Source: Hirudinaria manillensis
Taxonomy: Eukaryota > Annelida > Clitellata > Hirudinida > Hirudinidae
Reading direction: 5' to 3'
Length of the DNA: 64,000 nucleotides
Assembly (NCBI GenBank): GCA_034509925.1
Contig: CM067529.1
Coordinates: 8,373,501 to 8,437,500 of the forward strand
This document shows positions 46,862 through 57,950 of this stretch, piece after piece. The position numbers and the translations under genes are program-made. Position 1 is the stretch's first letter. The number at the start of each line of letters is the position of its first letter. Below the pieces are notes generated by a model. The model made no database searches and had not been told where the DNA came from. It worked only from the letters and a program-made list of their open reading frames with translations.

Positions 46862-49800
46862 TAAAATAAATGTACAACAATGAGTCATAAACATAATGAA
46901 TAAATCTTTATTAGTGATGATAGCTTTGGTAAAATCAATTCTGCCTCTTTTTTTCGTCTTTTGCCAAATGAAGTAGTTGTCGCAACTGCTCAACTAGCCC
47001 ATCTGGGTCGTCAATAGTGACCTTACCTGGCATACAAATATGGCATAATTAGTTTATATTAAACCTCATCCAAAAAGTTTTTTCTTAATTTTGTTGAAAA
47101 AAGATTCAAGATTGTCATTATCAGATTTCTCATCTTTCCCATCAGCAGATTTTTTGCCACCACCTACAACAGGAAGGTGGGCATAAACATAGCAGTTTAA
47201 TGCTATCATGAATATCAAACCAACCTCCTTTAGTATCCGTCAAACCATCAACTGTTCCATCGACACCAGTCTCCATTTCTGCCAAAGCTCTGAAGAGGGC
47301 TTTTTGTTGGGGGTTCAGGATCCTTCAAAATAACATTGGATTATTATATATATTAACAAGCATATAGGTTAAATAAAATCAATTACTTTGGGACTTGGAT
47401 TTTAACATGAATGTAATGATCACCGTGACCATATGCATGCGATCGAGGAATGCCTTTTCCAGCCATCTTAAACTTCTCATGTGAATTAGTTCCAGCAGGT
47501 ATCTAAAGATAAATTTGTAAATCATTAACAGATATAAAACTCTAAAACAAATAAAAAATACCAACTTTAAGGGTAAAATCTTCACTAATTCCTTTGATGT
47601 TGATGATGCCACCAAGGACTGCTTGTGAAAGTGAAATGTTGACATCAGAATGAATGTCCGCTCCCTCTCGTCGAAATATCTTGCTCTTCGCAACCTGACA
47701 TTAATTTTATTGAATTAATTAAAGAAGAAACAAAAACACTAACTAAATACGAAAAGGAAATAAATAATTAGTTAAAAAATAAAGGGACTGAGAGGAAAAT
47801 TAACCTTAAATGTGACAAAAACTTCTTGGTTGCCTGTTCGAATCCTTACAGTCTGTCCATCCTCCACCCCTGTTGATGAAATACTTGTTTAATTTTCTTC
47901 ATTCATTCCACAATTTGTGCTAACATACCAGCTGGAACAGCAAAATTAACATTCTTCTCCTGAATCGTCTTGCCTGTTCCGTGACACTCGGTGCACGGTG
48001 ATTTGATGATGAACTTTGAACCCTTGCATGTCGGGCATGTTGTCCCAATCACAAAAGGACCCACACCTACTGTTCCCTGCAAAACAAAAACTGTGATCCA
48101 TGGTTCTTAATGGGGAGTAACGAATAAATAGCTCACCCTCCCTGTCCCATTGCAATGATGACATTTGCTTTTCTTGGTACCAGGCTCGCATTTACTTCCT
48201 CCACATTTAGGACAAGTGTCTTTTACATTCAAAGTTGCAGTCTTATTACAACCTTTTGCAGCTTCTTCAAATGTAACATTCAAAATAACCTAGAATTTAA
48301 TTATTAACGTAATCACTTAGAATTCAACCAACGATGTAATCACCTAGAATTTAATTATTAATGTATTGACAACTACACATCCTTGTCTAATACAACAAAC
48401 CTCTGATGCAGGAGCAAATCCAAATGTTGATTCTGCATAATCACTATATCCTGATTGCTGATTAAATTGAGATTTATCAAAGAACTGCTTGAAGAGTTCC
48501 TCTGGATCAACAGATGAATACTGTCCCCAGTTATCTTTAGATGTCAGAAATTATAAATTACAAATATAAGAAAGACATAAAACTATTTTCCTAAATATAA
48601 AATAAAAACAAACTTGAATAAGCTTGATTGAAACCACTGAAATGTCCTTCTGTGCCTCCAAATGAATCATATTCCTTCCTCTTCTGTTCATCTGACAACA
48701 CCTGAGCAAATTCAAGTGAATGACACATCATGGTACTGATTATTTATGACTATGTTATGCGCTTCAGCAACACATATAAAATACTTAATCACAAAAAACA
48801 CATCAACATGGTCAAAAATATGCCATATATCACTTGTAAACATTTTCCCATTTTCAAGCAGATTCTTACATTGTAAGCTTCTGCCAATTCAGCTAGTTTT
48901 TCCTTTGCCCCAGCAACTTTTGCCCTATCTGGATGATTCTGCTTTGCCAACTGGAAAACAAAAAGGCTGAGAAATCAATCAAAAGTTGCCTTAAAAAAGT
49001 TTGTTGCCCACTTTGAGGTAAGCCTTCCTGATTTCATCTTGGGATGCAGTCCTTTTCACACCAAGAACATCGTAATAATCCTTCTTGCACAAAAGTGATG
49101 AAGAATGAAACTTTTTAACATTTAATCTTTTGCATTGTCCTGTTAAACAAATTAATGATTTTATAATTTAAAAATTGAGTTGCACATTGATTAGAGTACA
49201 ACTTTAAATAAATACGAAAAAACAAATTAGTTGCTATATCATTAGTAATGAAATAATTCACAAATATATATTACAATTTTATAATATGAACACCTGGACA
49301 TAATCAATAACCATATTTTTTTGTGAAAAATGTATCTAATAAAATTAACAATCTACAAGGCAAAGAGTGATATCAATGTATATCCCAATTATACATTCAT
49401 TGCATGATTTTTATACATTTTCCAACTTCTTATTAATGTAAAACATCAAACAAGAATTGCAAATCAGAACCAAAAATAGGAATGGAAGGGTTAGCTGAGA
49501 ATTCTAAAAAACAACTTTTGTCTAATAAAGATAAATATTGCATCATTTCACTAAAGATATCTCTTGCCATATTTTAAAAACGAATTGTCATATATCATGT
49601 TCTAATTTATTACTAATCTAATTATCAATATGTATTTCAACGATGTCTTGTAATGATGATGAAAGAACTGTTACTTAAGCAAAGTGAATGTCAAACAAAA
49701 TCATTTGTCTCAAGCTAAAAATGATAAACAAAAACCAAAAGAAGCATTTTTAACATTTAAAATATAAATGCTTATTAAGAGCACCTTGTATGACCAATGC

Positions 49801-50518
49801 ACCTAATCTACACCCGCTGAAATTTTTTAATACGTAAAGGATATCTTGCATCAACTAAAAACTCCCTCAAGGTGTAAAAAATACAATTGTGACGTAAAAT
49901 CGATTTCTTTGTTATTTTGAACTTCTTCTAATAAACACACTTCATATTACACAAAAATGTAACAAACAAAACTCACTATTGTCTCGCCCATTTAACCCAA
50001 AAGGACGGGATGGACCAGCGAGATAAATTATATTCCTAGTATTTTGTATCCGACCAATGGCCAAAAACTTCCTAGTTAAAGCCAAAATACACTTATTTCC
50101 AAAAGCCGGCAAGGTCGACGATGCCATGCTTGACCAGAAAGACCTCGAACACTCACGCCGCTGCTTACATTACTATGAAAACACATTTGACATGGAATAT
50201 TTAATGAATTAATTTTTGTATTTTAAAAACTATCTTTGTCAGATATCACGTTCTCTGCCAAACAAAATTATAGAAAATTAATTTAAAATTATATTTTATA
50301 TATATAAAAATGCATTTTGAAAGATGCTAGGGAGAATTTCGAGGGTTCAAGAAAAACCTAGAATAAGAGAACATTTTCTGCATGAGGCAAACAATTTTAA
50401 CAAGAACAATTACCATTAACGTTAAGTAAACGAAGTTAAATGACGAGGTTATAAAATAACATTCCATGTGGTCCAGATTATCAAATATTTTTATTACTGC
50501 TTCTTCTCGAATAAAATT
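46862..50518. repeat. Segmental duplication, copy 1 (DNAJA3 locus)
   Basis: The whole DNAJA3 gene plus about 390 bp of upstream sequence. Copy 2 is at 52334-54803. Sequence identity by eye is very high in exons, introns and flanks. Copy 2 lacks the equivalents of about 46982-48467 and 49187-49846. Confidence 0.9.
46935..50127 (-). CDS. DNAJA3: DNAJA3 (TID1) mitochondrial J-domain co-chaperone, full length with two candidate terminal exons
   Basis: A mitochondrial Hsp40 that stimulates mtHsp70. Exons: 49977-50127, 49012-49139, 48870-48950, 48614-48701, 48401-48534, 48137-48289, 47929-48076, 47805-47869, 47566-47694, 47387-47502, 47225-47322 and 47066-47163. They total 462 codons plus stop, close to human. 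The basic N terminus (RKFLAIGRIQNTR) suits a transit peptide. The J domain has DYYDVLGVKRTASQDEIRKAY, the HPD motif and AYNVLSDEQKRKEYD. The zinc region has CPKC, CHHC, CPTC and CTEC. C-terminal substrate domains include QAVLGG and the AGKGIPR loop. The 47066-47163 exon ends in KIKKKLFG. An alternative last exon at 46935-47026 also joins exon 47225-47322 in frame and gives VTIDDPDGLVEQLRQLLHL-type sequence (460 codons). A poly(A) signal AATAAA (minus) lies at 46907-46912. Confidence 0.93.
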
Positions 50519-50539
50519 CTCTGCCAGGTCTTTTACATG

Positions 50540-52305
50540 GCGTAACATTCGCTCGTGGAGCTGAGAAGAGTCGTTAAGAAAGCGAGAAACCGCTCAGCGC
50601 CAGGACCCAATGGAGTTATAAGTGTGGCTGTTGCAGTTTGTGTTTCTGCCTAGACTCTTTTGGCCGTTAACCATCTATGAGATTGGTCTATCGACAGTTG
50701 AAGAGTTGGAGAGGAAAGACACTAGGACATGGCTAAGTTCACCTCCAGCATTGTCGTCAATTTCCCTCTATAGCAGGAGCGCGAACCTTAGACTGCCACT
50801 TAGGTCTATCGTTGAGGCGTACAAACTCTCGAAAATCCAGTGGATGTTCATTAACTCCGAGGACGACAGTGAAGTTAATCCCCACTGCTCAGATCTGGAA
50901 AGAAGTTTCGAGCGCAGAAAGATATCGACGAATCAGTAAATGTACTGACGTTCGAGGAAGTAAGAGGTCCTAGACAGACCGTCACGCAGTAGGATGGAAC
51001 CACTTCCAGAAATGGTCCCAAACCAGGTCAACAAGAGGCGCAATGATTGGCCAAGAGAGGAGACGGAAAGAGGAACAAGATCGAATCAATAAGGCCATAC
51101 AGTTAGCACAACAGGGTAAGTGGACAACTCGGGAAGATGTGATCCAGCGATCCCTTACCTGGAGCGACTTATGGAAGATGTCCCCGCTCCGGCTGGCCTT
51201 TGCGATAAGATCGATTTATGATCAGTTGCCGTCCAAGGACAATCTAAGGAGGTGAGGTTTAGTAGAAGACGCCGAATGCGGACTCTATGGTGGAACCGAG
51301 ACATTACATAACGTGCTCGACAACTGCAAATACACCCTTGCCCAAGGTCGGTATATGTGGCGACACAGTCTGTTCCTATGAGAAGTGTTCGAGGCCACCA
51401 AAGTATCCAGAGCAATCTCCAAGAGAGGGCTTCGCACACCTCTGCAGAAAGAGATGTCAAACGCCAAAAAAAGACATCCCTGCAGAAGCAAACGACTGGA
51501 CAGTCGCAGCCGACTTAGAAAGGATGAGGCACTATCTCCAGGCGATAATTGAAATTGGCAAGAGGCCGGATATGGTGCTGTTCTCGCCGTCATCAGATGT
51601 CATTTTTGGTGGAGTGGAAGGTCCCATGGGAGGACAGAACAGAATACAGTAATGCGCTGAAAGCGGAGAAGTATGCAGATCTGGTGGTGGACTTGGAATC
51701 GAAAGGGTTCAGAACTGACCTCTTCCCAATAGAAGGTGACGCAAGGGGCGTAATCAGCAAGTCGACATACGCATTCCTTGCAAAAATAGGTCTGTCTAGC
51801 CGAGAAAGAACGAAGGCGATGACAAGGATGTCAGAAGCGCCGGAGGCAATTTTCTGGATCTGGCAAATGAGAGGCAAGGAAAGCCACAGTGAAAGGTCCG
51901 GAGAAAGCCGCCGATCTCCGGTCAGAATAGAACAACCGAGGCAATTCATCGTCCGAGAGGCGCGAAGCCGGTGATATTTATGTTACCGTGCGCCGCTCTA
52001 AAGAAAATTTAGCGTCTAAGATGATATTATTGGGCGGCAGAGAGAAGGCCACCGAGAGCCATGAGTGCAAGGTGGCATCGCTTCAGTAAGGGAGTGAAGC
52101 GACGAAAGAAGCCAGCGCGAGCTTAGTAGTCGCTCCAGTCTGGCAAGTGACGGCATAAAGAGGCCAAAGAGATCCTCCCATAGCCGAAAGTACGGAGTCC
52201 ATGCACTGAAAATCGACAAGGACATCCAGCTGATCACCGGATGTGGACCGACCCCGGAGAACGTCAGGGGTTTCAAAGGGCCGAAACGTTCGAAGATGGG
52301 GAACC
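50540..52305 (+). mobile_element. R2-like non-LTR retrotransposon, internally deleted
   Basis: From left to right: KKARNRSAPGPNGV (start of the RT domain, about 50573), a jump to WLLQFVFLPRLFWPLTIYEI and WLSSPPALSSISLYSRSANL (50622-50939), the arginine-rich linker (51043-51255), a zinc-knuckle-like TLHNVLDNCKYTLAQGRYMW (about 51300), and the restriction-like endonuclease region with ANDWTVAADLE, RPDMV and GPWEDRTEY-type residues ending in IFWIWQMRGK (51474-51974). The RT catalytic core is missing and several frameshifts are present, so it is inactive. The GC-rich 3' UTR ends near 52305 and is followed by a (TACA)n tract. It lies exactly between the two DNAJA3 copies. Confidence 0.85.
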
Positions 52306-52308
52306 TGA

Positions 52309-52330
52309 ATACATACATACATACATATAT
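52309..52330. repeat. (TACA)n microsatellite at the R2-like 3' end
   Basis: About five TACA units directly follow the GC-rich tail of the R2-like element and precede copy 2 of the DNAJA3 duplication, as expected for a simple-repeat 3' end of a LINE. Confidence 0.85.
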
Positions 52331-52406
52331 CGATAAAATAAATGTACAACAATGAGCCATAAACATAATGAATGAATCTTTATTAGTAATGATAGCTTCA
52401 GTAAAG

Positions 52407-53454
52407 TCAATTCTGCCTCTTTTTTTCGTTTTTTGCCGAATGAAGTAGTTGAGATTTATCAAAGAACTGCTTGAAGAGTTCCTCTGGATCAACACATGAA
52501 TACTGTCCCCAGTTATCTTTAGATGTCAGAAATTATAAATTACAAATATAAGAAAGACATAAAACTATTTTCCTAAATATAAAATAAAAACAAACTTGAA
52601 TAAGCTTGATTGAAACCACTGAAATGTCCTTCTATGCCTCCAAATGAATCATATTCCTTCCTCTTCTGTTCGTCTGACAAGACCTGAGCAAATTCAAGTG
52701 AATGACACATCATGGTACTGATTATTTATGACTATGTTATGCGCTTCAGCAACACATATAAAATACTTAATCACAAAAAACACATCAACATGGTCAAAAA
52801 TATGCTATATATCACTTGTAAACATTTTCCCATTTTCAAGCAGATTCTTACATTGTAAGCTTCTGCCAATTCAGCTAGTTTTTCCTTTGCCCCAGCAACT
52901 TTTGCCATATCTGGATGATTCTGCTTTGCTAACTGGAAAACAAAATGGCTGAGAAATCAATCAAAAGTTGCATTAAAAAAGTTTGTTGCCCACTTTGAGG
53001 TAAGCCTTCCTGATTTCATCTTGGGATGCAGTCCTTTTCACACCAAGAACACCGTAATAATCCTTCTTGCACAAAAGTGATGAAGAATGAAACTTTTTAA
53101 CGTTTAATTTTTTGCATTGTCCTGTTAAACAAATGAATGACTTTATAATTTAAAAATTGAGTTGCAATAATGTCATCAACTAAAAACTCCCTCAGGGTGT
53201 ATAAAAAATACAACTGTGACTTAAAATCGATTTCTTTGTTATTTTGTACTTCTTCTAATAAACACACTTCATACTACACAAACATGTAACAAACAAAACT
53301 CACTATTGTCTCGTTCATTTAACCCAAAAGGACGGGATGTACCAGCGAGATAAATTATATTCCTAGTATTTTGTATACCACCAATGGCCAAAAACTTTCT
53401 AGTTACAGCCAAAATATACTTATTCCTAAAAGCAAGCAAGGCCGACGATGCCAT
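52407..53454 (-). CDS. DNAJA3-derived J-domain-only duplicate, 185-codon open frame (possible young gene or pseudogene)
   Basis: Five exons with conserved splice sites join in frame: 53304-53454, 52994-53121, 52852-52932, 52596-52683 and 52407-52516. They encode the transit-like N terminus, a complete J domain with HPD and the start of the Gly/Phe-type linker. An internal deletion then fuses QFFDKSQ directly to LLHSAKNEKKRQN and a stop, the tail of the alternative DNAJA3 terminal exon. The zinc fingers and substrate-binding domains are gone. No stop or frameshift interrupts it. J-domain changes against DNAJA3 include YYD to YYG before VLGV and HPDR to HPDM. By eye, replacements (about 14) outnumber silent changes (about 4), so relaxed constraint is likely. 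Its upstream region is interrupted by a transposon about 245 bp from the start codon. Expression is unknown. Confidence 0.65.
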
Positions 53455-53699
53455 TCTTGACCAGAAAGACTTCGAACACTCCCGCCACTGCTTACATTAC
53501 TATGAAAACACATTTGACATAGAATATTTAATGAAATAATATTTGTATTTTAAAAACCAACTTTGTCGGATATCATGTTCTCTGCTAAACAAAAATATGC
53601 AAATTAAAATTAATTTGTATTTTCTATAAATAAAAATGCATTTTGAAAGATGCAAGGGAGAATTTCGAGGGTTCAAGAAAAACCTAGAATAAGTGAATT

Positions 53700-54658
53700 C
53701 CCAGCAAACACAGCCCGGTGGGGGCCCTCGAGGGCTGAAGGCGTGTTGCCCGTTTTTCCCGCATCAGCTAAATTTTGATGTTATTTAGTTTGAAAATTCT
53801 CGCTAAAGCAGTCCCTGGTGCAGAGGATATTATTTAACTTGAATGTTCTTAATAAACAACGTTTGGAGTTATTTAAAGTGAGTTTTCACGAATTAACGGC
53901 CAAACAAATGGGCGGAGCTACGCTTGGTGGAGTGCTGTCTTTCTAAAGCAGTACTCTGAAGGGCAGAGGCGGGTTGCCCGGCTTGACTGCATTAAACTGG
54001 CTATTGATGTTATTTAGATTGAAAATTCTATGCGAAATAAGTAGTTGGTAATGGTGGGTTTGTTGTAAGAGTAACATCTTAATATAATTAATAATAATTT
54101 TTCATTTTTCATTCAGATTTCTGCTTTATGTATCAACGGAAGTTATGATCTGGATACAACGATGAAAAGGTTATTGAATCAGCTATTGACTGAGGATATG
54201 GCTCGATCATTTAACCTCATAGGGCAAGTGTGGCAAAAAAGCCTTTGGACAATCTGAGATGATGAAAGTTGTATTTGTTTTGTCAGGTGGCCTTAATGTC
54301 ACACATTTTATAGCTTTGAACCATATGCTACTTATCCAAACACATCAATCTCCACCATACAAGATTTGGAGAATTGGCTCCACAAATGGTTTGGGAACGC
54401 CAGAGATAGAGGAGATGGAAAGAGAAAATTAATTGTCGATGAATGAACGATTTTTGTAAATAAATATTTTATATGTATAGTTCGTTAGTTAACAGTTATG
54501 GCGGATTGGATACGACTAATGGTGCCGGAATATGGCTGGGTAGCTCGGGTTTAATGGCTGGGCAACCCGAGCTTAATAACCGGGCAGCGCGCACGCAGGT
54601 CCCCTAACTCCCCGCGGACAAAACCTACGCGGGAACCCCCCCGGATGTGTTAGCTGGG
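53700..54658. mobile_element. TIR DNA transposon inserted in the DNAJA3 duplicate's upstream region
   Basis: The left end CCCAGCAAACACAGCCCGG and the inverted right end CCCAGCTAACACATCCGGG form a terminal inverted repeat. The paralogous site in copy 1 (about 50370-50380) lacks it, running straight from AACCTAGAATAAG into TTCTGCATGAGG, which gives a direct empty-site comparison. Inside are GC-rich TTGCCCGG/GGGCAACCCG inverted segments and a plus-strand stretch (about 54120-54240, MKRLLNQLLTEDMARSFNLIG) faintly like DUF4806 proteins. No intact transposase. The target duplication is ambiguous (TA or none). Confidence 0.8.
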
Positions 54659-54803
54659 TATGTTCTGCATGAGGCAAACAATTTTAACAAGAACGATTAA
54701 CATTAAGTAAACGAACTTAAATGAAATGGTTATAAAATAACATTCCAGATGGTCCAGATTATAAAATAAATATTTTTATTACTGCTTCTTCTCGAATAAA
54801 ATT

Positions 54804-57469
54804 TTCGTTTGGAGTTTTGGAATTTATGAGATCTGGAATTTATCGGATCATTATGGCAATTAACAATCATCAATCGCATTTCCATCTGACTGTAGTTTGT
54901 TAATAAACTTTGCCGTTGGAATGCTTATTAATTCTGAATAAGTTTTACTTTTTAAAGCGCTTTTCTCTTTAATAACTAAGTCGTTTGTGTGTGCCTTATA
55001 ACACATGTATAAAATGTTTAAATTCTAAAATAAAGCATGGCATCCGAAACTGTATGGAAGGCAAAAGACGATAAATCATTTCATTTTATTGGAATATATT
55101 TTAAAAAACAGAACGAATTTCTTCAAATTTCAGGACAATGCTCAACGTCAGATTAACGGACGTTGTAATGTGTTTTTGAAACACGGATTACTTGAAAATG
55201 TCTTTAAATTAAAGAATCCGTTTAGTCTGGGGACCAACATTTTTCCAACGGTTTCGAGTAATCAAGCACACAGCTCAGCAATTGTTAATGAAATCATAAA
55301 TTTTCACATCCGACATCGGGTCTTGGAATTAATATGGGCTTAAAAGTATTGCGTTGCTGGGACTCCCAAAATAAACAACGTTAGGTCGATATCCAGGTGA
55401 ATCTGCTGGTGAGTCCATGAGGTTAGCCTATGAAAAAATCCATGAATTCAAAAGTCAATGGCTACTGATTACCAGAAGTATGCGAAAATGCACCAATTTC
55501 GAGAACATTTTTATGGCTGAATATTAAATAAAGACATAGCATTCTTAAAGATGCTATTCAGGAGCGGAAAAATTGGAAAGAGAAACGCAAAAGTAAGAAT
55601 TTATGAATACGTGTGACATATTTCTAAGCAGTAAGATCTCAAGCAGTTCGTGAATTGGGTCCAGAAAAACCCGAGAATGCGAAGTGCTCGGAAGCGATGA
55701 GAATTTTTGTGCATGGGAGATGTGCACGCTCGCGGATCCTCGCTGTGGAGCTTAAGTCGATGATAGCTGCCTTCCAAATATTTTGTTTCCAAGACACATC
55801 GGGTGAACACAAGTTTTTCATTCCGCCATGTGATTCCGCATGCTTGTACTGCAATAAAGATTGACCTTGGATGTAGATCTTTATCCCTAAATCAGGTTAA
55901 TTGATTCGTTTATTTCCCAAAGAAAAAATTGTGTATTCCGCTACTTAAAATAACAATTCTTGTTCAGAATTCTAAGTTGTTGCATCTTTTGTCTGACAAT
56001 AAATTTTATCGCAATGCCATAAAAAGGGAATTAATAGCTGAAAATTCGATACTTTAAATCCTGTATTGCTAATGACCCAGGTTGGATTAAAAACAGATTT
56101 TATGATGAAAACGTTGCAAAGCCAAAACTAAGTCAAATTTGACTTAAGAGTCAGAATTTGCCAGTTAATGCTTGACCTCAATAAAGTTTAAATTTCACTA
56201 AAAGTCGCAAAGTAAATATAAAATCTGCATCAAAATAGAAAAAATCAAAACACAAGTTTCTTTTGCCGTTTGTTATTATTGTGTCAAGAGACCATTAGTA
56301 GCAACAACACTGTAATAAGTCCATTTATTAAGTGCCGTAAAGCCTATCAATAAAACCCATGCTCTTAACAGAAGAAAGGGGAACTACCATCAATCCTAAT
56401 CAAACTCTTACAACGGCTCCCACTCGAATATCTCCCTTTGAGTTCTTTGCTTTTTTAAATGACATAACACATAGTTTCTCTATATATATTTATTTATATT
56501 TAATAGCCAAGTGAATTTTAACTCAAAAAAGCAGAGTTAAAATAATTATTTGAAAATCCTTTAGATGTCTTTTATTTAAAACTAGCAATCGCTTGCACTA
56601 CACGTCGCGATTCTAAAACATAACAACGGCAAAATGGCAGGATTTTGTAAAAAAAAAAACGTATTTTTACATGATGTAGTTATGGCATACATATGAAAGC
56701 TATATAACAAAACATCGACAATACTGGTACAGTGACAACGACTACATTTAATATACTTAAAAAGGGTTCACATGCCATTTAATAAGCAAGCAAACAAGTA
56801 AAAATTATATCACATATGTCATATAATCAAAAATAGCAATGGATATTGTTAACCTAAATACGCGAACAAATCATAAAAGTTTAAAAGAAAACAATATTCC
56901 TCATTTTTTCTTGCTAAAGATAAACATTAGATGCATAACAAAAATATCGAAAATATATTTTCCATCCATGCTCACAAGACAAAAATTGCCATCTGTCACA
57001 TTCAGTAAAACATGCACTTACACAATTGTGTATTTGGTGGAAAAAGGACATACTTTCTTAGAAAGTTGTCTCTATTTAATGACTTCGGCACATTTATTAA
57101 CGAATACATTTATCTTTAAGTCATAAAATATGCGCTATCTTTATCAATTTAAATTTATTAAAAGACATTCGAATGCTAGAAATCGGAACAATGCACTACC
57201 ATAGTGATAAATGGCAGCTATTGATTTCCGTACTAATGATTTTTTTAAACCTGGCATAAATTTTAATTGAAAAAATCCTGGGCTACGACATCTGCTCCTA
57301 ATTACTTGATACATTTTAAAATTCCGCTGATCAATATTTTACTTTGATTAGTGCTATTGTATAACTATGAATTTGAATTATTTTTATACATAGATGTGAT
57401 ATGATCCTACCACGTATGATCAATTATGTTGATGTTAAAGTGAGATTCAGAATCCCCATACGCTTGGGA
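54804..57469. other. Intergenic, AT-rich; unrecognised broken frames near 55.0-55.9 kb
   Basis: A plus-strand frame from 55037 (MASETVWKAKDDKSFHF) runs into shifted frames to about 55560, and a further open stretch lies at 55655-55864. None matches a family I recognise and splice continuity is not apparent. This might be a decayed gene. From 56000 to 57470 I see only AT-rich sequence. Confidence 0.3.
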
Positions 57470-57950
57470 CAGCGACTTAACGCTACGATAGGGGAAGACG
57501 GGGAATTAGCCCCGGGTGACAGTTAATGGGGGCGCCAATGGGTCTCAGAATATCAACGATGAATTTGTTGGATTATATACTGAAGTCATTGATGAGAATT
57601 GGGATGCAGTTATTTTCGGTAACACGATACAAACGATGCTGATGCCACCCTCTGCTGTGTAGCTGTTGATTGGATTACAGTCGTACGTGAGATCCACCTT
57701 TAGTTGAACACTTCCACACAAGCTCTTCCCAGGAGAAAAGATGTGGATGTCCAGCCTGATCTCCGACAAAAGTGCTTACACTTTGGAAGCATTTCTGCTT
57801 GCCGACTGTGCACTGATTTTTGCAATCGTTGAAAAAAAAATATTGCTGGATGCTAATAGAGATAATGATTTGGGCAGCAAAGTATCAGGAGCAAAAATTT
57901 GGGAGTTTGTCCTGGGCGCCAAATATATTTGCTACGGTTTGGAACGTTAG
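57470..57950 (+). repeat. Dispersed decayed coding repeat, copy B
   Basis: Aligns with the reverse complement of 24180-24670. Plus-strand translation gives NDEFVGLYTEVIDENWDAVI, a stop, then LLADCALIFAIVEKKILLDA and AKIWEFVLGAKYICYGLER. It is GC-richer than its surroundings. The parent family is not recognised; a transposon-borne protein is the simplest explanation. Confidence 0.6.

Larger units (their letters stand above)
52334..54803. repeat. Segmental duplication, copy 2 (partial DNAJA3 locus)
   Basis: It begins TAAAATAAATGTACAACAAT as copy 1 does at 46862, then has a deletion at 52452 that joins the last-exon sequence to the J-domain-side exon. A second deletion shortens intron 1, and a 0.96-kb transposon (53700-54658) is inserted upstream. 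Homology ends at ...CTCGAATAAAATT (54803; 50518 in copy 1). Confidence 0.9.

Noticed and set aside
46980..47065. Reading the last DNAJA3 exon as ending in LDEV
   Set aside because: That frame is off by one base; the correct phase from upstream exons ends KKKLFG at TGA 47066-47068 and gives an exact multiple of three.
51155..51949. Minus-strand frames of 100-118 codons in the R2-like element
   Set aside because: The plus strand carries the recognisable R2 C-terminal motifs; these are shadows in GC-rich sequence.
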